Below, in pieces: positions 25,801-37,212 of a DNA stretch of 64,000 bases. The stretch lies in contig VUYV01000298.1 in the NCBI GenBank assembly GCA_008711295.1, positions 533,687-597,686 on the forward strand. The letters are read 5' to 3'. The DNA comes from Anarhynchus alexandrinus. Taxonomy: Eukaryota > Chordata > Aves > Charadriiformes > Charadriidae. How positions within the stretch are numbered: position 1 is the first letter of the stretch; each line of letters opens with the position of its first letter. A model generated the notes under the pieces. It was given only the letters and a program-made list of their open reading frames with translations. It searched no databases and was not told where the DNA came from. Both the position numbers and the translations under genes were made by a program.

Positions 25801-27139
25801 AAACTAACATTGAATCATTAAATAGAAGAAGCCCATGTGACAGAAAGCCCTTATTAACACTAAAAGGATTTCAAGGTAACAAAGAAACACATTTCTTTTA
25901 TCTTTTTTTTTAATTTTATTTTAAGTTCAGTTCAGTTAGTCCTTTTAAGCATACAAAGGAAAAAAACTGCAAGCCTGGCATCAAGCTGCAGTACCTGTTG
26001 ATTGAAGTATCTATGGACTAAATGGAGGGGGGGAAACGGGTACTAATTAACTCAGAGGCTTTTGCCATAGATACAAAGTCTGGTGGGAACCAGAAGATGT
26101 CAAACACTTGTTAGAAAGTACCCTAGGTTACAAAGGGATCGTAGTATGTTCCAACCAAAAAGCTCTGACTCTGCATAATCATCTGTTTCCATTTGAAATG
26201 GGATGCATTCTTCCCAGTCCTCCCTCTGGTCACCTATGCTCCGCACGGCTGCCTGCTTCCTGTGCAGCAGCATCACCTCCTTCCGTACGTTGTTCCTGCT
26301 TCCACTGCTCATCCTCTACACCTGCTTCAGCCTTTCAATGTTTGCAAAGCTCTGGAAGCAAGGACCAAAAGCCAGATATTTGCCTTTTTACTTGCCTGAG
26401 CTGCCCCATTAAAACAGGAATCTCATAAATAAAGAAAGTGGGACTTGGTCCCGTGCTCATTTTCATGTTTGCAGAATGCTGTGCACCCCTTTCTTTTTGA
26501 GAGTTAAGAATAGTCCCATGTAGATTTTTATGCTATTTGTGACTTGTTAGAGATTTCAAACACCGAGTCCCATTTAGGTAAAATCAAACAAACAGTTTTT
26601 GTAATTTAAAATTTAATTCATTTATTATTAAGCTAATATCACTTTAGAAATGTTTCAGGACTGGGCTGGGTCCTGAATGTATGCCAAAGTATTCACCTGT
26701 AAGAAATTGTGCACTTCCTAATTGGGTTTCCCAGCTCTGAACTTTTGATGTGGTTTCAATAGTTAGGGAAGTTGCGTACAGAGACATGACTGCTGGAAGT
26801 TAACCATGATTTGCAAATGAGATTTGCAATAATTGTGCAGCAAGTCTACCCGTGTACAAAAGAAGACACGTGGAAAATTAATGTTTTCACTTGCAAAGCA
26901 CCAAGATCAATTTTCATAGCTAGTACAGGACTGCATTCATTTCAAGATTTTCAGTCTGATTAAATGCATAAGGGTTGCCAAATTCTAATTAACACTAAAC
27001 ATACTAACAAGATTTGTATTTGTAGCAGTTTTATGATGGGATTTGTGTGCAACAGAATGAGGGCTGGCTGAACTTTTTTTTTGTTTTCCCTTGCCACACT
27101 ATGCAATGGGGAAGATGTATCATTCCTGTTATATTTTCC
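22871..27139. other. SCAF4-HUNK spacer, part 3: no gene seen
   Basis: Non-coding. It contains a double poly-T tract (24469-24509) and many small chance frames. One 89-codon plus-strand frame (25538-25807) has a C-terminal part with protein-like composition (LDLAKKVYHDYLHD), but I recognise no family and see no initiation context. No RNA gene was seen. Confidence 0.55.
24469..24509 (+). repeat. Poly-T tract pair
   Basis: A 12-T run and a 16-T run are separated by AAATATTTTTTAA. Low-complexity; no adjacent retroposed gene was recognised. Confidence 0.7.
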
Positions 27140-27640
27140 ATAGGTGAAGTGTTCCCCAAGCGAACAGCCTACACGCCTAGTATGTTATGAGCCTGCGGGA
27201 ACCTGTTTATTGGCAGTATGGAGGGGACTCGTTACTCTGCACCCGTTAAGAACGGAGGAAGCCTGGGTCAGAGCTGAGACGTGCGGAGCTGCTGTGCCTA
27301 ACATCCAGGTAACTCACGCTGAAGCCAGCCTGAGCTGAGCCGTAAGCGGGTGTTGGACACAGCGCTGCCGACTGCGCCCTGCGTGGCCGCTGCTGCTGTA
27401 CACCTCTGCGCAGGAGGCTTGGTGTTCCTTAAAGGAAGGCGCGCGGGTTGTCGGGTAGGAGCTGGAAGGAACACGAGTGAGTTGGCCCCAGCGCACATCT
27501 GGCTGATGAGGGGTAGACACCTCGCTGCTCCCGTCTGCGGAGGAAGAGCCTGCAGCAGGGCTGCAGCAGCGCTAGCAGAGACAGCGGGTGGTTGGACCCC
27601 GACACTTCAGATCCTGTCCCTAAGTAGTCACCCTCCCGTA
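27140..27640. other. GC- and CpG-rich pocket in the spacer
   Basis: About 500 bases are clearly richer in G+C and CpG than the AT-rich DNA on both sides, with clusters such as GCGCGCGGG and GCGTGGCCGC around 27380-27450. It contains no recognisable exon. It could be a small orphan CpG island: an enhancer, a non-coding RNA promoter, or a promoter of a gene part I cannot recognise. The plus-strand frame 27350-27823 (157 codons) has no recognisable domain. Confidence 0.45.
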
Positions 27641-30600
27641 GCCCATAGGTATAGAGTATGTGTCTGTGATAGTTTGGTGGTAATGTGCACTTTTATTGCT
27701 GTTACAACTCTGCTTTCCAACAATTCATTCAGTCATCAAAAATTCTTTCAGGCTTCAACAAAGCGTACAAGTGTTAGTTCAGGAGTGAATCACTGGTTTG
27801 TTCGCATTTTAGCAGAGATGTAAACAAGGTGTTTGGAACATGTCTTGCAAGAAAGCATTTAAATAGCTTTCTTCGACTGAAAAAAACAACAATTACTAAA
27901 GATGCAAGCGTTCAGCAGATGCGGGCTGATGGTACTCAGCCTGCAGCAACAATGGGAAAAGCACCGGTCCTGTATTATCCTCTGTGGTAGTGGGATGTTT
28001 TCTGACTTATTGCCAAGGAAAAGGAGAAGAGCAAGGACGTACAATCTTACGGCTTGAGGGCATCTTGATTCTGAATTTCCATTGTGGCAGGTTACTTGCT
28101 TGAATGTTGTCTGGCGTGACATTGGCAGGATTGTTTGGACTGGCATCAGTCCCTACTATATTTGAAATACACGCTCATCTTCATTCTCATTATGCGTTTA
28201 AATCACTCGTAGAGCACAATAACAGTGTGCCAGCGTGACACCATGGGGTCACCCAAGAAGTTCACTGAAGGGGCTTTGTCAGCATTTGTCATATCTCACA
28301 CCTTTTTCTGCCAGGATACACTAATTCCAGTGATTCACAAAAGTCTGATTTCCTTTTTCTTTACATGTCATCCATCACTGATATCTAAAGGCTTTTGAAA
28401 ATGCAAAGTATTTCACGTAGGCATAATTATACAATACTCTTGTGTTCTCTCATATGTAAATGAAACTTAAATTCAAGGTCCTAAATTTTATGACACCATG
28501 CACTGCAAGGAAGGTTTCACAGCAGTGTAATTTAAATTCAAAAATTGAACTTCTTAATTAATGAAATGTGAAAAAGAGTAACAACATCAATACAGCAACC
28601 CCCTACTATTTACTTTGATATTAAATTCAATTTGGTTTATGATACCTCCAAGTCATCACACACTCTCGATTTATATATGGGCTGCAGAGAACTATATTAC
28701 AGAAGCTGCAGGGCAGAGAGCAAACTGGAGATTTTGGTGGGAGCACAGGGACAGCAGAGCTTTTGGTGCTCAGAGAGACAGTGAGAGATAACGCCATTGT
28801 CAACATATTTCTGTAAAAGTCATCAAATAGTTTCAATGCTCACTTAGGTACTTTTGCATGCACATATTTTGAATATTTTTGAGGGCAAAATTTGTTCAAT
28901 ATTTTTCAAATACAAGTTTTAAGCTTATGAAACCTTAACTGTAGAGGTCCCCTTCCTGCAACCATTGAAAGGTGAAGTGCATTTATTCTCTATGATTACA
29001 AGACTACATGGATTTAGAAAAACCACTGTCACTGTCAGCTGAATGGTATCTGCAGTACCCATATGGAGGCTCATAAGTCATAACATTATCAGTTGATACT
29101 GGACATCACTGTCATACTGAAAGGGTTTGTCGTCTTCGCTGCTACCCACATTGTGGTGTAGGACAGAAAGGGCACCCTTGCCGTACAGGGTACATCTTCT
29201 GTTATGGTGGAAGTGCCAGTAAACAGGTTCTTGTCAGTCTGAACTCAGACAGGGATTTAAACACTGTAAAAACCCGTATCTTATAAATTCTTTAAGAACA
29301 AATACAAATACAGTCTCACTTCAAAAAATATAATAAAGCCAACTGGTTTAAGTTAATATCCCTTTAATATCTGAAACCCAGATATTACAAAACTAGACAG
29401 CTGTCAAAAAAACCCCAAGCAGCAAAAAACCCCAGTTACTTTAAAGCAGAATGAAATACCGAAGAGAGCATAAGCAATACCAGGATGAGTTTTCTTTTTT
29501 TTAACTTAAGATATCAGTACTAAGTCAGGGTTTCTCCTACAACCTGGCTGAAGTCAGCAGTTAACCATTGACTTCAAAAGGCCTGGGGATGTGGCAGGTA
29601 AGTGGTAAATTGGCCACTTTTAATTTGACCAGAGCAGAATTTACTCGTTGCTCTCGTGCAGCATAATTATGAGTTTACCCGCTTCTTCATTTACCATTGT
29701 ACCATTGAAACGATCTGAGATTTCATCGTTCCTTCACTCAAGGACCTCGGATCTCTTCAGAAGGACGAGTGAGAGCAATTAATGTGAATCACATAGGCAG
29801 GTGAGGCGTAAGGAGAAGTTGAGCATCCCAGGCGACAGCCCTGTGCTTCTGCGAGAAGTGCTTGGAAAGCTGCCACCACCAGCTGCACCAGAAGAAGCAA
29901 CAGCACAGTAAGGTGAAACGTTTTGCTGATGGGCTCTCGGGCTCACAAACCTTTCCTTTGCAGTGCCATGTTCTGCTGCTGGACCAGTGTTTTCCAGTTC
30001 TGTCCCCAGCCACATCCTCCTTGGACATGGTACTGTAGCCTGGGGACTGGGCTGTAGCGTTTGACCCCTTGAAGGATTCAGCCCAGGTAGACCTTGACAT
30101 TGGGGATCGGGCCCAGGGCCCTCAGTGTTCCTCGTGGCTGCAAAACTCCCAGTCTGCAAGCCGATAATACATTTTACGACAATATTTTAAAATGCTGAAG
30201 TTGGCAAAGGACATTACTGTCAGGGTAACTCTGAATTTCTTTGCTTTCATGGGTTTAAATCAAGCTCTAAATTATTTTTAGTAGCTTGTTATTACAGCTT
30301 TTGCAACCTGAAGACAGACTACTGCCTTTAATTCATTAGTAATTTCAACAGTTAATCAGAAAATGTCATTACCTAGAAAGACTGCGGCTCAAAATAAAGC
30401 ACACTGGAGTTAAATTTAAATTAAAGCATGGACAGAAATGAATGCAGCCTTTGATCCCCCCTCCCATCCAGACTGCACCCTGATGGGCACAGCTGGACAG
30501 GATAGAAATCGTGAGAAGGCAGCAGTCTCGCCTGTTTAAAAGGATACTGTCAACTCATTAAGTCCTCAAGTTGAGTCAATTAAAACAAAATATTCACTGA

Positions 30601-33600
30601 GTTCTTTCAGAGCTCTCCTAATGTTTGCTGCAATGGCCATTTCTTGCCAGTTTGATTTTTGAAAGAGGTTGATTTTCAGGTGTTTGACTGAAAAACATAC
30701 CATTAACATCTGTTTAATCATCACAGTGGCCAAAACCATGTTTCTGTTAGCCGAGTGGGAGCTGTGAGCCTAAATAAAGGCACATACCTCTGTCTGTCTG
30801 TCTGTAAGCATATTCCTTTGGGCAAAGGAAGGCTCCGGTCTGTTTTGCAGTGGGTGAGGTTCCCCCCATCCCCAGGTGGCACCAGCAGGGAAGCAGACAA
30901 TGGAGGCACATGGTCACAGCTCACCTCTCCTGTGCCGGTGAGGATTTACCGATGCTGATGTACATCCCTTTTTGGGCATCCACGCTTAGAGATGCGTGAG
31001 GTGGCGGAGACGAGCCCTATGGCCAGGGAGCGGAGGATGCAGGCCCGTGCATGCTCAGCATCCCTTGCTGCGTAGCACATATTGCCATTTAAACTATGGG
31101 CTGGTCTCCTGCTGCTAACGAACGCGTTCTTTACCTTCCAGCTCTTCCTGCCCAAGGGCACGCTGTCGCTGTTGAAACAGGGCTACGCCTTTCCTTCGCG
31201 CTCCATCGCTGCCTATACGGATTAGCCAGAAGCTGCATCCAGGCGTGTCTTTCAGCATTTTCTTGGGCAGCCATGTTTCCTATTTCCTTGTTCCAGTTCC
31301 CTGCATAGGAGGACACTTGGGAATTCTTGCATTGTCTGTCTGAAACATGTACTCCGTCCATTACAAGAAGAGCTATACAGCAAAAATAGTTGCAAACCCT
31401 CTTAGCATAGTCATATCTTTCAATAATATAGAATATAGCCTCTCCACAACTGGAAAGCAATATGTACTTTTTATTCTTCCAATGTAACTGTCTGCAGTAC
31501 AGCTTCCCCCCTCCTCCGCCCTCCCCCCCGCCCCATACAACAATATTGTTAAAAAGCTCACATATGTCAGGCTGACCGGAGAGGTCTGTGACATAGACCC
31601 AGGCTCACCACTGAACAATCTCGCCTTGCCACTGCCCTGACCCATGCAAGGTTTGAGTCACCTTCCCTGCAAACACAGGGGTCCTCCCAGCACCTTCCCG
31701 TTTCCAGCTTTGATTTAGGAAACTTCGATAAAGTTCTCTTCTGGGCCGCTCAGATTTGTTGGGAGCCAGATTTATCAATCCCAGTTGATTCAGGAGGGCC
31801 AGGAATGTCTGGTAACAGGGGTAATTTGAGGATGACATCAGCACGGCACAGTGTGGTGCAGGGACACCTGCGCTGCCTCACTGTGCACTTCCACTTATAT
31901 TTCTCTGGTGGCCAGGTCAGCAGAGGAGTTGTCTTAAACTTCCCGGCACTTTTAAAAAGCCCGGATCGCCTCACCAACCCTGTTTATAGCACAGCAGCAC
32001 CAACACTCTGGCGCAGCGTTGCACCGTGGGGGAGAGCTGGGGCAGGACCAGTTTTGCTGTTAGGGATGTGTCGTGTCGAAGTGCACCCCAGCTATAAGGA
32101 GCACAACTTCAGCCCAGGCAGCGTGTCACGGTCCTGTGTCCCTGCGCCTTTCTGCAGGGGACTGAACTGCCTCCAGGATAGTGGCATGTTGGAGAACGCA
32201 CAGGCTTTTGTTTTAGGTGGCTATGTACTGTAATATTTGTAAATGTATGCAGAGCATGGGATGAGAGTATATTTTAAAACCAAAATGTTATTTATTGGCT
32301 TTGGAGCTTTCCCTTCTCCAGTTTCTGCCTACTGGGACAGTGCTGGATTTCTGTTTTGTTTGAAATTTCAGCCAAAAACATATATATCACTGAGTGTGAT
32401 GGTACGGAGCTGGTCCCAGGGTTCTCAGCAATGGAACCGCTCTGTATTTAGCGTCAGGGAATACATGGGGGAGGGGTCAGTAAAAGTTTCAGGGAGCTGA
32501 AGTTGATAGGTGGAAGGTGGCCAGCTGAGCTCCAGAAATCTGTGGTGCAAGTCTGCTGCCCCAGTTCTCCTTCCCTGTACGTCTCCACCTTGCAGTGAGG
32601 GTCTGCATCCCACACCACTATCACTGCTGTCTCCACACAGCACAGGCATCCGCTCCCTCTGTCTCCTCTTCTCTTCCCAGCAGACGAGACGCTTTCTTAC
32701 CCCTACAAGGAAAAAGAAGGGGTCTGGATAAGGACTGCTCCCAAGCGTGGGAGGAGACCAGCGTGACACCTGAGGTGGCTGGGCCAAGAGGGCTGACAAC
32801 GAGCATTTGGCTTGCTGTGGCACGGTGGCTGGAGAGGGCTCGTAGCCCAGCTGCACAGCGACCAGCCCCAGCCACGGGGTCATCAGGAGGTGGCAGGGCT
32901 CAGCGTCTCTGGCAGCGATGCCTCGTCCCGCACAGGCAGCCCGGAGCTCCTCGCCTCCAGCCTCCTTGGGCAGCTTTTTTTTAGGCATCTTTTGCCTAAA
33001 GCCAGACCTGGGTATGTTTTAATCCGATTAACTATGGCTTTGGGAAGCCTGCACTGACACGGGGGAGACGACAAATTGTTATCCATTACGATCGGCATGG
33101 TAAAATCATGACGTGGCTCAGCTCTGGCTTAAATTAGGAAGTTTTACCAAAGCAATGATGTCAAGGAAAAGTAGTGTGGAAGGAGCACATGGCTAATCAA
33201 CGCCGGTGCCAGCCAAAATCCGATTAGTGATGCAGCTAGACTACTCCGGCGGAAGGGACCGGAGGGGTACAGTTCTCCCAGCAAAGTGATAGAAGTGGAG
33301 TTGAGACAGAAGCAAGGGCTAGTGGGCAGCAGCGTGGTGTAAAACCGGTTTGACATTTTAAAGGAGTAAAAGAAAGGCTTAAAAAGAGGTGGCAGAGTGT
33401 GCATGGGGAGAGTTGTGCTAGCCAGCCCTCTAGTGGGAAAAACAGCTTCACATGGGGCGGGAGTGTGATTGCAGCAAAGCTCTAAGCCGGTTTTTATCAG
33501 GTACAACTGCATCTTTCTGGGAGGTTTTGCTGACATAGCTCTGACATCTGCTAGGGTGCGCGTGATTTCTTTTTCTATTTTTTTTTTTTTTTTCTCAGAG

Positions 33601-33770
33601 CATTAACTAACACAGCTGCGCAGGCAAAACTTGAAAACGTCGATTAAGCTTAAAGATAAATAGGTAGTCCTTGATTACTTTCTTGCTGATACTGTGCTCA
33701 GGATAGGTTGTAGGTTAAAATCCCTATGAGCCCGGAGGCATTCCAATGAATTAACCGTGGCATCAGGTCG
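27641..33770. other. SCAF4-HUNK spacer, part 4: no gene seen
   Basis: The first half (to about 30720) is AT-rich and repeat-poor. The second half becomes steadily richer in G+C towards the HUNK CpG island. It contains short CTGT units (about 30790-30804), a C-rich quadruplex-type tract (31506-31535) and a 16-T run (33578-33593). Open frames here lack recognisable domains. Confidence 0.55.
31506..31535 (-). other. C-rich tract; minus-strand quadruplex candidate
   Basis: The plus strand is runs of C broken by short TCCTCCG-type loops, so the minus strand carries four or more G runs. It lies about 2.3 kb upstream of the HUNK CpG island. Pattern only. Confidence 0.5.
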
Positions 33771-34595
33771 TCCGTGGGGTGAGCTGAAAGGTTGCTGGCG
33801 TCCCTGACCGTCGGAAAATCAAAGCCGGGCAAGAGCATCCCCGGCCATCGGAGACCCAAAGCGGGGTCTCCCTCCCCGTGCGCCCCCGGCTATAGGGGGA
33901 TGGGGGTGGTGGGCAGTGAAAAGGGCAATACACCCGTTTCTCCTGCCTCTCCACGCGGTGGTGGTGGGGGGGGAACGACTGTCCCCCGGACGCAGCCTGC
34001 GGCGGGTGGGTCCCCAGGTCGCCTCCTTCCATCCCGGTCCACCGAGCCCCGGAGAGCATTTGGGGGGTGCAGGCTTGCGGAGGGGGTAGTGCTCGGAGAG
34101 GAACCCCCCGCCGCACATCAGGAGGAGGAGGCCGCCGACAGCGGAGAGCCGAGCGCCGGGGGGGGTGTGGGGGGATAAGATGGAGAAGCGGGTGATGAAC
34201 GAGGCGGGGAGCGGGATCGGAGCCCGGCGGCGCCGCCGGAGCCGCGGGGCGGTCACGATCGCGCCGCGGTAGCGCGTTTTCCGTCGTCCCCCCCCCCCCG
34301 ACATGGGGGTGAGGAGGGTTCAGGGGTGACTCGGGAAGGAAGGTGGGGAAAAAGCAGCGCGAAAGATGTTGCCGGGCAGCAATAAAAAAGAACAACACGC
34401 AGGCAGAGTGCGCGGGACCCCGGTACAACTGCAGAGAGGGATGCAGGGATGCTCTGCCACCCCCGGTTCGGGGTGCCGGCCCGGGGGGGATGGGAAGGAG
34501 GGGAGAAGGAGGGGCCAGCCGCGTTTGGATCGCATCTGCTCCCGCCGCGTGCGAGCGGCTAAAATTACCGCAAATTCAAACTGAATGAGCCCCTT
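33771..34595 (+). promoter_or_regulatory. HUNK: CpG island, probable HUNK promoter (left part)
   Basis: G+C and CpG content jump here. The stretch has G-rich tracts (around 33957-33970), GC-rich blocks (34200-34270) and no coherent coding frame. It precedes the assembly gap. The next recognisable HUNK exon downstream is exon 2, and this is the only other large CpG island in the window, so it is the best candidate for the HUNK promoter and 5' UTR. The last 35 bases before the gap turn AT-rich (AAAATTACCGCAAATTCAAA) and could be promoter or 5' UTR. Confidence 0.65.
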
Positions 34596-35163
34596 NNNNN
34601 NNNNNNNNNNNNNNNNNNNNNNNNNNNNNNNNNNNNNNNNNNNNNNNNNNNNNNNNNNNNNNNNNNNNNNNNNNNNNNNNNNNNNNNNNNNNNNNNNNNN
34701 NNNNNNNNNNNNNNNNNNNNNNNNNNNNNNNNNNNNNNNNNNNNNNNNNNNNNNNNNNNNNNNNNNNNNNNNNNNNNNNNNNNNNNNNNNNNNNNNNNNN
34801 NNNNNNNNNNNNNNNNNNNNNNNNNNNNNNNNNNNNNNNNNNNNNNNNNNNNNNNNNNNNNNNNNNNNNNNNNNNNNNNNNNNNNNNNNNNNNNNNNNNN
34901 NNNNNNNNNNNNNNNNNNNNNNNNNNNNNNNNNNNNNNNNNNNNNNNNNNNNNNNNNNNNNNNNNNNNNNNNNNNNNNNNNNNNNNNNNNNNNNNNNNNN
35001 NNNNNNNNNNNNNNNNNNNNNNNNNNNNNNNNNNNNNNNNNNNNNNNNNNNNNNNNNNNNNNNNNNNNNNNNNNNNNNNNNNNNNNNNNNNNNNNNNNNN
35101 NNNNNNNNNNNNNNNNNNNNNNNNNNNNNNNNNNNNNNNNNNNNNNNNNNNNNNNNNNNNNNN
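34596..35163 (+). other. HUNK: Assembly gap, probably containing HUNK exon 1
   Basis: 568 consecutive Ns lie in the middle of the CpG island. HUNK exon 1, as I recall the human gene, encodes a low-complexity N-terminus plus the glycine-rich loop and ends just before the VAIK lysine motif, roughly 260 coding bases. No such sequence is visible on either side of the gap or elsewhere in the window, and exon 2 starts exactly at that boundary. GC-rich first exons are often lost from draft bird assemblies. Open frames that cross the Ns are artefacts. The gap size may be nominal. The placement of exon 1 is inference. Confidence 0.6.
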
Positions 35164-35480
35164 GGGGGGTGTGGGGTGTGAGATGGGGGTGCTGGGGCTC
35201 TGCCGGGCCGGGAGGATGGGTCCGTCCGTCCCCGTCCCCGTCCCCGTCCCCCCCCAACCGGGGGCTCCCTCCCCTCGTTGCCCCACGCCGCGGGCGGGGA
35301 AACGGCGCTTCACCCTTCGCACACCCCGAGATTTCCCGTGGCTGTAATTCTGCGTTCCTCTTTAAATACTTCAGTTGCCTTGACCTGTCCTCCTCCCCCC
35401 CCGTTTGCTTATTTTTTGGGGGGTCACAAACATGTTTTTATTAATGGTGCGACTTGTATTGCCGGGGACCGGTCACTTGT
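35164..35480 (+). promoter_or_regulatory. HUNK: CpG island, right part (start of HUNK intron 1)
   Basis: The gap ends in G/T-rich DNA with no HUNK coding sequence, followed by a CCCCGT tandem stretch and then falling G+C. If exon 1 lies in the gap, its donor is also in the gap and this is the first part of intron 1. Confidence 0.5.
35219..35252 (+). repeat. CCCCGT tandem repeat at gap edge
   Basis: Two TCCG units are followed by about four CCCCGT units and a C run. It lies about 60 bases from the gap and may have helped cause the assembly break. Confidence 0.75.
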
Positions 35481-36183
35481 GCGCGGCATTTCGCGTGTGG
35501 GTCCATGCAGGTAGTTCTTGCTCGCCAAAGCGATGGGAGATGCTGTGTGCGGAAGGGGTACCGTTCAGTGATTAGAAGTTGTCGTTATCACTGCACGGCA
35601 AAAGGTGCGAGATGCACCCTGCATATTTTTTTGGTTTTGGGGTTTTTTTTTCCCCTCAGGGTGCTGGTAAGAAAAGTCTGCGGAGGGTCTCCGCTTTTTG
35701 TTTGTTATCCAGAACCCTTCGGTGGAGGCTTTTACCCATCAATCAGGATATGTCACAATGTTATAAAGAGTAGTAGGGGTTTGACTGGGCGGTAAACAGA
35801 GCAAGGACAATCCCACTAGGGCCCCCCAATGAAGAGTTGTGCTGCTCTTGTTTGAGCTGTCTTGACTTCTGCCGATCCTTAACCAGAGGGCTGCCCAAAG
35901 CAGGATGCCTTCTTGTTACCGAAAGCTCTTTGGACCAGTGGGACTAAGAGCAGTTGTAATTTCCTCCAGCTCCAGCAGCACCGTAAGTGTGCTGCTGTTA
36001 GGATTGCATCTTGGTAGCTTGCATTCCTGCGCTCTTGGATATTTTTCTTTTCTTTTTTTCATTCCAGTAAGTTTGTCACGGAGTGAAATTTAATATAGGG
36101 CTCTGAATTTCATCATGAGAAGAATGATAAGGTTTGTGATTATTATCGTATAGGAATGCAAAAAGAAATAATCTTGCTCTCTT

Positions 36184-36217
36184 CTGTTACCAAGCGTGCG
36201 CTTCTCCTTGGTAACAG
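36184..36217. promoter_or_regulatory. Perfect 11-bp inverted repeat with RFX-like half sites
   Basis: CTGTTACCAAG (36184-36194) and its exact reverse complement CTTGGTAACAG (36207-36217) flank a 12-base spacer. Each arm contains GTTACC / GGTAAC, which matches an RFX X-box half site. The spacing is much wider than the 0-3 bases of a classical X-box, so dimer binding to the whole element is uncertain. It lies about 1 kb past the gap in HUNK intron 1. The repeat is seen directly; the regulatory role is inferred. Confidence 0.5.
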
Positions 36218-37133
36218 ATACATCCAATGATTCTCCAGTTGATAAAAGGCACATGCACACACATGTCCTTCCCACCTCCACGTTTTTGGGTTGCTACATT
36301 TATCTCCGTCTGTTAAGAGGGGAAAAAATAAAAAGACCCACCACACGCCCCTCTGTCTCAGCTCCCAGGCCTGCTGCCTTTTTTTTTGTTCCCCCTCAAT
36401 GTCTTGAATAACACACACTGTGACAAAGTGACAAGCAGAAACTCTAGGAGAATCACACTTCCTTCCTGCTGAGCCACCGCGTCCGTATTTGCAGACAGGG
36501 ATGATGATCTCTGAGCTCCGTCTGACCTGATCTGGTACCATGGGATCAAAGGAAGCTCCTCCTGTCGACCTCACTGGGTGAAAGATCAGTTGCATAGTTT
36601 CAAATTGACTAATCAAAGGTCCATCTTCCCAGAAAATCCACCTATTTAATTCCAGCTATTTATGGATAAGCAATTTGAGTTAGTGGATAGGAGATAAGAG
36701 TAATTAGTGATTTGCTTCAGGTGAGGTCCTATCTTGGTGAGGTTCCTCCCTCTAACTGGAGGGGTGAATGCTTTCCGTCCCACGCGTGACCCCACATGAG
36801 AGTTTCACCCTGAGTAGAGAGCTGATGGACACTCAGCTCTTCTGGGCATATTCCTCTACCAAGCTTTTGTGTGGCCTCCAGCCAAAGGCAGCTGAAACGT
36901 GCCCAAACTGGCTCTGCCTCGCAGCTGCTGGCAGCTCTGCCTACGTGGAGCCCACCACGGGCAACTGAGCTCTGCCTGTGATATGAGGAAGAGAAGAAAA
37001 ACATCTGCTTACCCGGACTCCTTTCTTTCAGAGTGCAAGGCTGCGTCGGAGGAGGCTGAGGCTGGCAAGGATGGGAATGGGATCGGGAGCGAAAGCGCAA
37101 GGTGGTCTGAGAGTGGGGATCAGTGGCAGCAGG

Positions 37134-37212
37134 TCATAGAATTGTGGAATGGTTTAGGTTGGAAGGGACCTTGAAGATCATCTAGTTCCATCCCCCTGCC
37201 ATAGGCATGAGA
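37134..37212 (-). mobile_element. CR1 LINE 3'-end fragment
   Basis: The plus strand reads TCATAGAATTGTGGAATGG, then a GGTTGGAAGGGACC block and a CCCCCTGCCATAGGCA-type end. This is the reverse complement of the last 80 or so bases of a CR1 element. A minimal 5'-truncated copy, antisense to HUNK. Confidence 0.88.

Noticed and set aside
33763..34428. 221-codon minus-strand frame in the HUNK CpG island
   Set aside because: Low-complexity composition, overlapping frames on both strands, no recognisable domain; explained by high G+C.
34565..35322. Long frames of about 200-250 codons crossing the N block
   Set aside because: They consist mostly of unknown residues and exist only because Ns contain no stop codons.
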